64,000 nucleotides of DNA from Acidovorax benzenivorans (GCF_028680575.1 NZ_JAPCKI010000001.1:535781-599780), one strand, 5' to 3'; shown: positions 34,077 through 43,086, counted from the stretch's first letter. A program made the numbers and translations. The notes: a model not told the origin generated them from the sequence alone.

Positions 34077-34661
34077 TCACCGGGGCGTAGGCAGGGCCAA
34101 TTGCTGCTCGATGGCGCGCACCAGGCCCTTGTTGTCAGGCCCGGTCAGGCTGGAGTAGTGATCCACCAACTTGCCGTCGCGGCCCAGCAGGTATTTGTGG
34201 AAGTTCCAGCGGGGCGCCGTGCCCGACAGCTGCGCCAGCTGCTGGTACAGCGGCGAGGCCTCGGGGCCCTTCACGCTGCTTTTGGCAAACATCGGAAATT
34301 TCACGCCGAAGGTGTTTTCGCAGAAGTCAGCGATCTCCTGGTTGCTGCCTTTTTCCTGGGCGAAGTCGTTGGACGGGAAGCCCAGCACCACCAGGCCCTT
34401 GTCCTTGTAGTGGGCATACAGCGCCTCCAGCCCCTTGTACTGGCCGGTAAAGCCACAGAAGCTGGCCGTGTTGACCACCAAAACCACTTTTCCGCTGTAT
34501 TGGCACAGCGACTGGGGCTTTTCGTCTTGCAGGCGCGGGAAGGTGTGCTGCAGCGTGGCCGGGCATCCGGCAGGTGCATCGGCCGCCTGGGCGGTGGGCG
34601 CCAGCAGCAGCCAGGCCACCAGCGCGGCAGCTGTCGAGAGGAGTCGTGTAGGGCGGTTCAT
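34077..34661 (-). CDS. Periplasmic glutathione peroxidase-family protein
   Basis: The product is 194 residues with a signal peptide (to about residue 26, TAQA). The peroxidatic Cys69 lies in NTASFCGFTGQYKG and the WNFHKYL motif supplies the Trp and Asn of the active site. The third motif reads GFPSNDF, so the usual Gln of GFPxNQF is Asp and the resolving-type Cys is Ser. It would reduce peroxides, probably lipid or thioredoxin-like-linked, in the periplasm. It lies upstream of the lipid-modification operon on the same strand. Confidence 0.9.
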   Translation of the reverse strand: MNRPTRLLSTAAALVAWLLLAPTAQAADAPAGCPATLQHTFPRLQDEKPQSLCQYSGKVVLVVNTASFCGFTGQYKGLEALYAHYKDKGLVVLGFPSNDFAQEKGSNQEIADFCENTFGVKFPMFAKSSVKGPEASPLYQQLAQLSGTAPRWNFHKYLLGRDGKLVDHYSSLTGPDNKGLVRAIEQQLALPTPR

Positions 34662-34994
34662 AGGTTTGGAGGCAGTGAGTGCAGGCAATTTAACCATTCC
34701 ATCATTTTTTGTCCACATGAGTTTTTATTTGTACTGAATGGTTTACGTGGTGCGAGCGCATTTGGATTCAGATTTCTGAACGAAGTGGGGTGAGGGGGCG
34801 AAAACCGTTTCGGCAGTGCGAGCGGTGCCAGTCCCTGTTGGCGTTGGCAGGGACAAGTGCGCTGGCAACGCCAACCCCGGCGCCGTGCGCGGGGCGCCGC
34901 TCGGGGGCGAAACAAACGAGGGTTCAGCGGCGCTGCCCGGCCCGACGGCGGCAGCAGAGGGAGCCGGGGCACCTGCGGTGGCCCCGGCGCGGCG
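34662..34994. other. Gene-free region with strong inverted repeats
   Basis: I find no supported gene in these 333 bases between the HD-GYP gene and the peroxidase gene. The half nearest the peroxidase is AT-rich and may hold its promoter (minus strand). The other half is very GC-rich and contains nested palindromes: GTCCCTG/CAGGGAC, GTTGGCGTTG/CAACGCCAAC and CGGCGCC/GGCGCCG. Confidence 0.5.
34831..34875. repeat. Two overlapping, mutually exclusive inverted repeats
   Basis: GTCCCTG (34831-34837) pairs with CAGGGAC (34848-34854), while GTTGGCGTTG (34837-34846) pairs perfectly with CAACGCCAAC (34866-34875). The two hairpins share bases and cannot coexist. No T tract follows on either strand. 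Confidence 0.6.
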
Positions 34995-36197
34995 TCAGAC
35001 CATTTGCAGCAGGCGGTCCAGCGGCAGCTTGACCCGTACATCCTTGAAAGCCACCACGCCGGTGATCTTCCAGGGGGGCATGCCCGTGTCACGGGGAATG
35101 AGTTCGCCCGTGGGCATGCCGTCGCGGTTGGTCACCACGGCTACGCGCGGGGTGGTGGCTGTGGTGCCCCGGCGGATGACCACCCCCACCTCACGGCTGG
35201 CCAGGCGCACGAAGGCGCCCGGGGGGTATACGCCCAGGGTCTTGACGAGGGCTGCGCCTGCCTCGTCCACCTGGTGTTCTTCGTCGTAGTAGCTGGCCTG
35301 CATGGCGGCCGTGACGGGCATGGGCAGCCGCGCCGCGCGGGGGGCCATGCGGGCGCCAAAAATGTCGGCGCGCTGCAGCAGGCGGGCCATTTGCTGGGCT
35401 TCGGTCTTCTTGGCCAGGGGCCCGGGCGTGCGGTGGTGGTGGCAGCGCACGGCCTCCAGCCACACCGGGTCGGCCACGCCCAGGTGGCGCAGCAGTGCCT
35501 CGGACCGCGCAGCGTGGTCTTCCACGGCGGCTATCTGGGTGGCGGTGAGGGGCTGGGTCTGCAGGACCAGCTGGTCCTGCAGCTCGGTCATGGCGATGTT
35601 CATGCTCAGAGCCGCGTGCCCTAACTGCTGCACCCGGCCGCTGGGCCAGCGCAGCATCTCGCGGGCCACCACCATGCACACGCAGCTGACCAGCATGGAA
35701 TGCGTGGCGCTGTACATGCGCGTTTCCTGGGTCGAGAGATAGATCAGGGCCAGCAGCGTGGCGTCGGGCGTCTGTTCGCAATGGCGCACCAGCTCGTCGT
35801 GCAGCGACTGAAAGCGCCCGCCGAAGTCGCTGGGCGACGGGGCGCGCAGCAGTTGTGTGGCGCGCAACTGCAGCTCTGGCCAGTCGGGCAGGGTTTTGCC
35901 TGTGCGGGCGGCGGCAGCCTGCTCGCCCGCCGTCATCTTCATGGCTGCGATCTCGCCCAGATTGGTGTCGGCGATCAGCATGCGCTGCAGCTGTGCCAGG
36001 TAGGCCCGGTGGCTGTCACCGGACTCATCAGTATCCACGCACAGCTGCCGCCCCCGCCCCACCATCTTGGCCAGCTCTTCCCGGGTGCGTATCACGTAGC
36101 CTTTTTGCGCCAGCAATACGCCATCGGCCCCCCGCAGCACAAAAGGCAGTGGGTGGCCCAACTGGATGGATTCGATGTTCAGGCTGACGAGGTTCAT
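34995..36197 (-). CDS. Degenerate HD-GYP-type protein
   Basis: The product is 400 residues. An N-terminal domain (1-75) typical of HD-GYP proteins is followed by the HD fold (about 160-330). His166, His194, His228, His253/254 and Asp278 (RADIFGARM) line up with metal-ligand positions. However, the HD motif reads HA (194-195), and no GYP follows the HHH. It is therefore unlikely to hydrolyse c-di-GMP normally and may act as a binding or scaffold protein. A C-terminal PilZ-like or beta-rich tail (about 320-400) carries RDTGMPPWKITGV. Its target is unknown. Confidence 0.8.
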   Translation of the reverse strand: MNLVSLNIESIQLGHPLPFVLRGADGVLLAQKGYVIRTREELAKMVGRGRQLCVDTDESGDSHRAYLAQLQRMLIADTNLGEIAAMKMTAGEQAAAARTGKTLPDWPELQLRATQLLRAPSPSDFGGRFQSLHDELVRHCEQTPDATLLALIYLSTQETRMYSATHSMLVSCVCMVVAREMLRWPSGRVQQLGHAALSMNIAMTELQDQLVLQTQPLTATQIAAVEDHAARSEALLRHLGVADPVWLEAVRCHHHRTPGPLAKKTEAQQMARLLQRADIFGARMAPRAARLPMPVTAAMQASYYDEEHQVDEAGAALVKTLGVYPPGAFVRLASREVGVVIRRGTTATTPRVAVVTNRDGMPTGELIPRDTGMPPWKITGVVAFKDVRVKLPLDRLLQMV

Positions 36198-36305
36198 GGT
36201 GCGCGTTGCATTATCCGACGGCTACCCCCAACCAAAGCCCGTGCAACCCCCGTGATTGCCCTGCTTTTTGGGCGCATACCGGGGGTGGCCGGGTTCGCCC
36301 TGGTG

Positions 36306-39300
36306 TCAGGGCGCGGGGGGCGGGGCTGCTTGCGCCGTGGCCGCCGCTGCGGGTGCTGCCGGTGCGCCAGGGTCAGTCCGCCCAAAACGCAGGCGGCGAG
36401 CCAGCCGCGCAAACCCCTGGCCCAGGTCGTCCACACCGGTGAACACCGCCGGAATCACCAGCAGGCTCAACAGCGTGGACGTGATCAGACCGCCAATCAC
36501 CGCCACTGCCATCGGCGAGCGGAAGCTGGCATCCGCCGCACCAATGCCCAGCGCAATCGGCATCATCCCTGCGCCCATGGCCAGCGTGGTCATGATGATG
36601 GGCCGTGCACGCTTGTGGCAGGCGTCGATCAGTGCCTCGAACCGTGTCATGCCATGCTCGCGCCGCGCCAGGATGGCGTACTCCACCAGCAGGATGGAGT
36701 TCTTGGTCGCAATGCCCATGAGCATGATCAGGCCGATGAGCGAGGGCATCGAGAAGCTCTTCTGCGCAATCAGCAGCCCCACAAACGCCCCGCCCAGCGA
36801 CAGCGGCAGCGCCGCCAGGATGGTCACCGGGTGCAGAAAGTCCTTGAACAGCAGCACCAGCACGATGTAGATGCACAGCACGCCCGTGAGCATGGCCAGG
36901 CCAAAGCTGGCAAACAGCTCGCCCATCATTTCGGCGTCACCAATCGTGATCTGGCGCACGCCGGGCGGCAGGTTCTGGATGGAGGGCAGCGCCTCCACGG
37001 CCTTGGTCACATCGCCCAGCGGCTGACCCGAGAGTTCGATCTCAAAGTTGACATTGCGAGCGCGGTCGTACCGGTCCACTACGGCCGGGCCGCCGCTGAA
37101 CTCCAGCGTGGCCACCTGGCCCAGCATCACCGGGCCCTTGGCGCCCGGCACGGGCAGGCGTTCCAGCAGCGACAGGTCCTTGCGCGCATCGTCCTGCAGC
37201 TTGACGACGATGGGCACCTGGCGTGCGGCCAGGTTGAGCTTGGGCAGCGAAACGTCGTAGTCGCCCACCGTGGCAATGCGCAGCGTTTCGGCCATCGCGC
37301 TGCTGGTCACGCCCAGGTCGGCGGCGCGGGCAAAGTCGGGGCGCACGGCAATTTCGGACCGCACGAGGCTGGCGGTGGACGAAATGCTGCCCAGGCCGGG
37401 GATGGTGCGCAGGTCTTTTTCGACCGCCAATGCGGCCGTGGTCAGCGCCTGCGGGTCGTCGCCCGTGAGCACCAGCACGTACTTCTCGCCCGAGCCGCCC
37501 AGGCCCACCTTGCTGCGCACACCGGGCAGCGTCTCCAGCGCGGCGCGGATCTGGTTCTCGATGCCCTGCTTGCGCGGGCGGTCGCCGCGCTCGGACAGCA
37601 GAATGGTCAGCGTGGCCTTGCGCGTTTCGGTGCTCGCGCCGCCCATGAAGGGGTCGGTGCCAGCCGAGCCGCCGCCGATGGTGGTGTACACACTTTGCAC
37701 ATGCTCCACCTTGGCGATGCGCTGGCGCGCGTCTTCGGCCGCGGCACGCGTCTGCGCCAGCGTGGCGCCTGGCGCCAGCTCCAGGTATACCTGGGTCTGC
37801 GAGTTGTCGTCGGGCGGGATGAAGCCCGTGGGCAGCAGCGGGATCAGCGCCAGCGAGCCGATGAAAAACGCCGCCGTGGCAATAAAGGTCATCCACCGGT
37901 GCTTGATGCACCACGCGGCCCAGCGCAGGTACACCGTCATCCAGCGCGGGTCCTTGTGGCCGCCCACGATGGGTTTGAGGATGTACGCCGCCATCATGGG
38001 CGTGAGCAGGCGTGCCACCACCAAGCTGGCAAACACCGCCAGCGACGCGGTCCAGCCGAACTGTTTGAAGAACTTGCCCGCAATGCCGCTCATGAACGCA
38101 GTGGGCAAAAACACCGCAATCAGCGTGAAGGTGGTGGCGATCACGGCCAGGCCGATCTCGTCCGCAGCCTCCATGGCCGCCTGGTAGGGCGTCTTGCCCA
38201 TGCGCAGGTGGCGCACGATGTTCTCGACCTCCACGATGGCGTCGTCCACCAAAATGCCCACCACCAGCGATAGCGCCAGCAGCGTGATCACGTTGATCGA
38301 AAAGCCCAGCCAGTACATGCCGATGAACGCCGGGATCACCGACAGCGGCAGCGCCACGGCCGAAACGAAGGTGGCGCGCCAGTCGCGCAGGAACAGCCAC
38401 ACCACCAGCACGGCCAGCAGCGCGCCTTCGTACAGCAGGTGCATGGAGCCGTCGTATTCCTCCTGCACGGGCAACACGAAGTTGAAGGCCTCGGTGATTT
38501 CCAGGTCCGGGTGCTGTGCGCGCATCTCCTGCAGGGCCGCCTGCACGGCAGAGCCCACTTCGACTTCGCTGGCGCCCTTGCTGCGCGCCACCTCGAAGCC
38601 CACCACCGGCTTGCCGTTGAGCAGGGCCAGCGCGCGGGGCTCGGCAATGGTGTCCGTCACCGTGGCCACCTGGTCCAGCCGCACGTGGCGGCCGTCCGAC
38701 AGGGCGAGCGTGAGGCCCGCCAGCTCCTGCGCCGACTGCACCGTGGCCAGTGTGCGCACCGGCTGCTCGCTGCCGCCCAGGTCGGTGCGGCCGCCTGCAC
38801 TCTCCGTCTGCACCAGCCGCAGCTGGCGCGACACATCGGCCGCCGTGGCGCCCAGGGACTGCAGCTTGACCGGGTCGAGCGCCACATGCACCTCGCGCTG
38901 CACACCACCTACGCGGTTGACGGCGCCCACGCCGCGCACGGTGAGCAGTTTCTTGGCCACGGCGTCGTCCACAAACCACGACAGCGCCTCGTCATCCATG
39001 CGGGCCGACGCGATGGTGAAGGCCAGCACCGGCTGCGCGGCCAGGTCCATCTTGGTCACGATGGGGTCGCGCACGTCGCCGGGCAGGTCACCGCGCACGC
39101 GGGCCACGGCAGAGCGCACGTCGTCCAGCGCCTCCTGCGTGGGCTTCTCCAGCCGGAACTCGGCGGTGATGGCGGCGCCGCCGTCCTGCACCTTGGTGTA
39201 GATGTGCTTGAGGCCCTGCAGCGTGGCGATGCTGTTCTCGATCTTGCGCGCCACGTCGTTCTCCAGCTGCGCGGGCGAGGCGCCCGGCAGCGCCACGGTC

Positions 39301-39440
39301 ACGGAGATCGTGGGCAGGTCGATGTCGGGAAAGTTCTGCACCTTCATGGCGTTGAAGGACAGCAGGCCGCCGAAGGTCAGCAGCACAAACAGCATCAGCG
39401 CCGGTATGGGGTTCTTGATGGACCAGGTGGATACATTCAT
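36306..39440 (-). CDS. RND multidrug efflux permease (HAE-1 family)
   Basis: The product is 1044 residues, the usual AcrB/MdtB size. There are twelve helices and two large periplasmic loops. GILVDDAIVEVENI (helix 4 region) carries the paired aspartates of proton relay, and ATKNSILLVEYA marks the helix 10-11 region. It extrudes drugs or other hydrophobic compounds with the adaptor and outer-membrane proteins encoded just upstream. It is the last gene of a TetR-OMF-MFP-RND operon and starts 12 bases after the adaptor stop. The C-terminal tail is Ala/Pro-rich. Confidence 0.96.
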   Translation of the reverse strand: MNVSTWSIKNPIPALMLFVLLTFGGLLSFNAMKVQNFPDIDLPTISVTVALPGASPAQLENDVARKIENSIATLQGLKHIYTKVQDGGAAITAEFRLEKPTQEALDDVRSAVARVRGDLPGDVRDPIVTKMDLAAQPVLAFTIASARMDDEALSWFVDDAVAKKLLTVRGVGAVNRVGGVQREVHVALDPVKLQSLGATAADVSRQLRLVQTESAGGRTDLGGSEQPVRTLATVQSAQELAGLTLALSDGRHVRLDQVATVTDTIAEPRALALLNGKPVVGFEVARSKGASEVEVGSAVQAALQEMRAQHPDLEITEAFNFVLPVQEEYDGSMHLLYEGALLAVLVVWLFLRDWRATFVSAVALPLSVIPAFIGMYWLGFSINVITLLALSLVVGILVDDAIVEVENIVRHLRMGKTPYQAAMEAADEIGLAVIATTFTLIAVFLPTAFMSGIAGKFFKQFGWTASLAVFASLVVARLLTPMMAAYILKPIVGGHKDPRWMTVYLRWAAWCIKHRWMTFIATAAFFIGSLALIPLLPTGFIPPDDNSQTQVYLELAPGATLAQTRAAAEDARQRIAKVEHVQSVYTTIGGGSAGTDPFMGGASTETRKATLTILLSERGDRPRKQGIENQIRAALETLPGVRSKVGLGGSGEKYVLVLTGDDPQALTTAALAVEKDLRTIPGLGSISSTASLVRSEIAVRPDFARAADLGVTSSAMAETLRIATVGDYDVSLPKLNLAARQVPIVVKLQDDARKDLSLLERLPVPGAKGPVMLGQVATLEFSGGPAVVDRYDRARNVNFEIELSGQPLGDVTKAVEALPSIQNLPPGVRQITIGDAEMMGELFASFGLAMLTGVLCIYIVLVLLFKDFLHPVTILAALPLSLGGAFVGLLIAQKSFSMPSLIGLIMLMGIATKNSILLVEYAILARREHGMTRFEALIDACHKRARPIIMTTLAMGAGMMPIALGIGAADASFRSPMAVAVIGGLITSTLLSLLVIPAVFTGVDDLGQGFARLARRLRFGRTDPGAPAAPAAAATAQAAPPPAP

Positions 39441-39452
39441 CTGGAATGCTCC

Positions 39453-39503
39453 TTAATTGATAGCTGCTGGCGCATGATTCACTAGCGCTACAGGCACTTT
39501 TTG
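39453..39503 (-). repeat. Dispersed short repeat, family A, copy 3 (inside adaptor 3' end)
   Basis: On the plus strand it reads TTAATTGATAGCTGCTGG, then CACTAGCGCTACAGGC and CTTTTTG, matching the order GATAGCT, ACTAGCGC, GGCC, TTTTTG of the 60284 copy. It supplies the final codons and the TAA of the adaptor gene. Confidence 0.65.
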
Positions 39504-40673
39504 CATGAAATGCTGGCTGGAGGACTGCTTGCCAGCCTCGGGCGCTGCTGCAGGGGCCGCCACACGCACCAGGTCGCCGTCGTTCAAAAAGCCCGCACCG
39601 CGCACGGCAACCGATGCCCCCGCGTCCAGGCCCGACAGCACCTCGACCCGGTCGGCCACGCGGCGGCCGGTCTGTACCTTGCGCATCTGCACCCGCTGGT
39701 CGCCGCCCACCACAAACACGTACGAGAACCCGTCGCGCACCACCAGCGCCTCTTGCGGCACGGTGAGCGCGTCGCTGCTGCCCAGCGCGAATTCGCCCCG
39801 CGCAAACATCCCGGCACGGAAGTCGGTGTTGGCAGGCAGGTCCACGTAGACCAGTGCATTGCGCGTCTGTGGGTCTACCGTGGGCGCGACCATGCGCACG
39901 GTGCCCTCGGCCACCGCGCCGCTGGCAGCGGTAACGCTGACCTTGGCGCCGAGCTGAATGCGCCGCAGTTCGGTGGATGTGACCTCGGCGCGCCACTCCA
40001 GGCGGCCCTTGCGCACCATGCGGAACAGCTCGGTGCCTGCCCCCACCACCGCGCCCACGGTGGCCGTGCGGGCCGAGATCACGCCGCTGTCAGGCGCCAC
40101 CACTTGCGTGTATTTGAGGCGCAGCTGCTGCGCGTTCAGCGCGGCCTTGGCAGCCTCCACGCGGGCCTTTGCGGTTTGCTCAGCCGTGGTGTATTGCTGG
40201 ATCTGCTGCTGGCTGAGTGCGCCCGTGGCCTGCAGCGAGCGGGCGCGGTCGGCATTGGCCGCTGCCTCGGCCGCATTGGCCTGGGCTTCGAGCAGGCTGG
40301 CGCGCGTCTGGGCCACATCGGCCAGCACCGTGTCGGCCGAGAAGGTGGCCAGCACCTGCCCGGCCTTGACCACGTCGCCCACGTTCACGCGCACCTCGGT
40401 CAGGCGCAGGCCGTTGCTTTCGGCGCCGATGCTGGCCTCTTGCCAGGCGGCGATGTTGCCGTTGGCTGCCAGGCGCAGCGGCACCTGCATACGCTGTGGC
40501 TGGGCCGTGCTCACGGTGAGCGCAGGCCGGGGCTGGCCCGCCTTGGGCTCATCGGCCGCACGCGATGCGCCCGAGAAAACCAGCGCACCGCCTGTTGCCA
40601 GCACGCAGGCGGCGATCACGGCGAAGGTGGTAGGGGAAAACTTGAAGGAGAAAGAGGAGTGTTGCATGTGCAT
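39453..40673 (-). CDS. RND periplasmic adaptor (membrane fusion protein)
   Basis: The product is 406 residues with a signal-anchor (about 10-35), a split lipoyl domain, a long helical hairpin with QIQQYTTAEQTAKARVEAAK, and a beta-barrel domain (VVAPDSGVISAR, RMVAPTVDPQTRNALVYVD). It bridges the RND pump and the outer-membrane channel. ATGs at 40673 and 40667 are both possible after an AGGACAG box. The last 17 or so codons (from QKVPVALV to the stop) are encoded by a family A dispersed repeat, so the C-terminus looks like read-through into the repeat. Confidence 0.94.
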   Translation of the reverse strand: MHMQHSSFSFKFSPTTFAVIAACVLATGGALVFSGASRAADEPKAGQPRPALTVSTAQPQRMQVPLRLAANGNIAAWQEASIGAESNGLRLTEVRVNVGDVVKAGQVLATFSADTVLADVAQTRASLLEAQANAAEAAANADRARSLQATGALSQQQIQQYTTAEQTAKARVEAAKAALNAQQLRLKYTQVVAPDSGVISARTATVGAVVGAGTELFRMVRKGRLEWRAEVTSTELRRIQLGAKVSVTAASGAVAEGTVRMVAPTVDPQTRNALVYVDLPANTDFRAGMFARGEFALGSSDALTVPQEALVVRDGFSYVFVVGGDQRVQMRKVQTGRRVADRVEVLSGLDAGASVAVRGAGFLNDGDLVRVAAPAAAPEAGKQSSSQHFMQKVPVALVNHAPAAIN

Positions 40674-40769
40674 CTGTCCTGGAGAATTCAAATCAGCTGT
40701 GCATGGTGTTGGGGGTGGCCCACTGCGCTCGAAACTGGCGATGCGCAGACGAGGGCTGCCAAGCAAGGG

Positions 40770-40855
40770 CCGCCCCGCAGCGAGGGCTGCGTCCCCCTGC
40801 CCGCATTGCGTAGCAATGCGAGAGCGGGGGGAAGGCGCAGAGCGCCTCAGGGGGG
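40770..40855 (-). repeat. Dispersed intergenic repeat, family B, full copy
   Basis: On the minus strand it opens with CCCCCTGAGGCGCTCTGCGC, contains the perfect hairpin CGCATTGC-TAC-GCAATGCG (40820-40802) and ends with GCAGCCCTCGCTGCGGGGCG. It fills most of the gap between the outer-membrane factor and the adaptor gene. Shorter relatives start with CCCCCTGAGGCGC at 53012 and 60879. Confidence 0.7.
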
Positions 40856-40859
40856 TGTC

Positions 40860-42245
40860 TCATAGCTTCCAGCCACCGCCAGCGGCGCGGTACAGCGCAA
40901 TCCAGGCAGTCTGGCGCTCGTGCTGCAGCGCGACCAGCGCGTTCTCGGCGGCCAGTGCGGTGCGCCGGGCATCTTCCAGCTCCACCAGGCTGGCCAGGCC
41001 ACCGCGCCAGCGCGCCTCGGTCGCGTCGAACGAAGTGCGGTAGCCCTCGGCCGCCGTGCGTGCGCTGACGTTGCGCTCGGCGGTGCTTTGCAGCCGCACC
41101 AGCGCTTGTTCCACCTCGCTCACCGCCTGGCGTGCCTTGGCCCGGTATTGCGACGCGGCTTCGTCGTAGCGGGCCTGCGCTGCGTCGGTCTGCGCGGCGC
41201 GGCGGCCACCGTCAAAAATTGGCACGCTGAGCGCCAGCGGGCCGATGGTCCAGGTGCTCAGGTCGGTGGTCACGCCCCCCGTGCGCACCTGGGCCGCACC
41301 CACGCTGCCGCTGAGTGTCAGCCGCGGGTAGCGCTGGGCCTGGGCGCTGGCGACGTCCGCGCTGGCGGCGGCCACTTCGCGCTCGGCGTTGTACACATCG
41401 GGGCGCTGGGCCAGCACCTGGGCCGGTAGCACGGCAACGGCAAACAGCGCGTCGGGGGCCGCAGCCACCGGCTGGGCCAGCCGGTTGCGCAGCGTGGGCT
41501 CTTCCCAGCCGGTGAGCGCCACCAGGGCCTTGATCTCTACATCGCATTGCATGCGCTGCTGCGAGGCACGGGCCTGGGCCTCGGCGGCGCTGGCGCGTGC
41601 CAGTGCCGCTGTGGCGGGTGCAGTAAAACCCGCGCGTTCGCTGAGCTGGGACAGGCGTGACGTTTCGCCCCGGGACTGCGCGTCGCGCTCGGCCACCTGC
41701 ACCTGGGCCAGGCAGGTGCGGATGCTGCTGGTTTGCTGCGCCACCTCGGCCGCCACACTCACGCGCGCCTCGTGCCACAGGGCCTGTGCGCCTGCCAGCC
41801 TCTCATCAGCGGCGGTTTTGGCGGCGCGGTTGGCGCCAAACAGGTCCACCTCCCAGCTTGCCTGCAGCCCGGCCTGTGAGGTGGTGGCCACGCGGGCCAA
41901 TTGATCGTTGAAGCCCCGGCTGGCGCTGGCCTGCGCGTCGAGCGATGGCAACAAGGCGGACCGGCTGGCAACCCGCGTGGCGCGGGCCTGTGCGATGCGC
42001 GACTGGGCCTGAGCGATGCCGGGGCTCACGGCCTGGGCTGCGTCGATCAGTTCGACCAGCAGCGGGTCTTGCAGTTGGGTCCACCACCGGGCCATGTCGC
42101 CCAGCGAACCCTGGTGCGGCAGCGGTGCCTGCCAGGCCACGGGTGGAGTCGCGGGCACCTGGGCGGGCGGCGCGGAGACCGCGCAGGCGCCCAGGGCCAG
42201 AGGCAGCAAAGCGGCCCATACGAAACGGGTCTTGCGCATGTTCAT
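40860..42245 (-). CDS. Outer-membrane efflux lipoprotein (NodT/OprM type)
   Basis: The product is 461 residues. The lipobox LALGAC (Cys21) gives an acylated N-terminus; two OEP repeats follow, with WWTQLQDPLLVELIDAA, the conserved ASWEVDLFGANRAA and the PIFDGGRRAAQTDAA motif. It forms the trimeric TolC-like channel of the RND system. Its start overlaps the stop of the TetR gene (ATGA). A family B repeat separates it from the adaptor gene. MNMRKTR could start at either Met. Confidence 0.95.
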   Translation of the reverse strand: MNMRKTRFVWAALLPLALGACAVSAPPAQVPATPPVAWQAPLPHQGSLGDMARWWTQLQDPLLVELIDAAQAVSPGIAQAQSRIAQARATRVASRSALLPSLDAQASASRGFNDQLARVATTSQAGLQASWEVDLFGANRAAKTAADERLAGAQALWHEARVSVAAEVAQQTSSIRTCLAQVQVAERDAQSRGETSRLSQLSERAGFTAPATAALARASAAEAQARASQQRMQCDVEIKALVALTGWEEPTLRNRLAQPVAAAPDALFAVAVLPAQVLAQRPDVYNAEREVAAASADVASAQAQRYPRLTLSGSVGAAQVRTGGVTTDLSTWTIGPLALSVPIFDGGRRAAQTDAAQARYDEAASQYRAKARQAVSEVEQALVRLQSTAERNVSARTAAEGYRTSFDATEARWRGGLASLVELEDARRTALAAENALVALQHERQTAWIALYRAAGGGWKL

Positions 42246-42973
42246 GCGTTGGATTCCTTCTTGTGTGAAGTCCTCAAAGTGCGACGCTCAGGCCGTTGTG
42301 TGGCCTGTCGCCGGGCGATTTCTCCCTGCACCATGCTCAGCGCGTAGCCAGTCAGCCGCTCCACCCATGGGTCCACTGCTTCTGCACTTGCGAGTTGAGG
42401 GGCAATGGCCATCAGGGGGTCGCGCTGTGTCCACAGCTGCATCACCAGGCCGGCCAGGGAGAAGGCCAACCGGTGCATGTCGTCGTCCACCACCGGCACG
42501 CCCATGTGCCGACACAGAACCTGGATCAGCGCCATGTGCGGCGCACGGCATTCGCGTTCGATGAGTTCGGGCCAGACATGGGTAGGGTCCAGCAGCTCGC
42601 GCACGTGCAGGCGCAGCGATTGCGTCACCAGGTCGTCGTGCTTGAGCGGCTCCAGGAACCCGGCGAAATAGTGATGCAGCGCGCCCGGCAGATCCAGCGC
42701 CGGGTTGGCAAACACAGGGATCAGGTCGCTGCCGCTGCCAAACGGCTCGTAGAACGTGGCGGTGTACAGCTGGGCCTTGTCGCCAAAGTGGTAGGCAATG
42801 GCCGCCACGTTGGTACTCGCCGCCTGCGCAATAGCCCGCACCGACGTCTGGGCAAAGCCTTTTTCGGAGAACAGCTGAAGCGCTGCTTGCAGCAGGCGTG
42901 CACGCGTGTCTTCACCATCGCTGCGCGCCGTGCGTTGGGCGGCAGCGGGAAGGGGGTGGGTGCCAGAACTCAT
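42242..42973 (-). CDS. TetR/AcrR family repressor of the RND operon (CerR-like)
   Basis: The product is 243 residues. Residues about 20-70 form the DNA-binding domain (ARLLQAALQLFSEKGFAQTS, ASTNVAAIAYHFGDK). The C-terminal domain resembles the CerR/DUF1956 type. The gene is the first of the efflux operon and overlaps the channel gene. A 22-bp palindrome 22 bases before its ATG is a strong candidate operator, so it probably represses itself and the whole pump until an efflux substrate binds. Confidence 0.92.
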   Translation of the reverse strand: MSSGTHPLPAAAQRTARSDGEDTRARLLQAALQLFSEKGFAQTSVRAIAQAASTNVAAIAYHFGDKAQLYTATFYEPFGSGSDLIPVFANPALDLPGALHHYFAGFLEPLKHDDLVTQSLRLHVRELLDPTHVWPELIERECRAPHMALIQVLCRHMGVPVVDDDMHRLAFSLAGLVMQLWTQRDPLMAIAPQLASAEAVDPWVERLTGYALSMVQGEIARRQATQRPERRTLRTSHKKESNA

Positions 42974-42994
42974 GGTCCCGGATTAAATCACCAG

Positions 42995-43016
42995 AATTCA
43001 AACAGTTGTTTGAATT
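42995..43016. promoter_or_regulatory. 22-bp palindromic operator before the efflux-operon TetR gene
   Basis: AATTCAAACA (42995-43004) and TGTTTGAATT (43007-43016) are perfect 10-bp inverted copies around a central GT. The site lies immediately upstream of the TetR start, where a promoter is expected. The CAAACA/TGTTTG core is typical of TetR operators. Confidence 0.75.
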
Positions 43017-43086
43017 AATGAATTTTTCAGAAACCGCTGCCGCACCAAAGTGCAACCGGTTGTCACCGCGGCAAGGGCCGTCGCAA

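Noticed and set aside
35700-38273. 857-codon open frame on the plus strand
   Set aside because: It lies opposite the HD-GYP and RND permease genes, is rich in Gln, His and Arg, and has no domain. It is a shadow frame.
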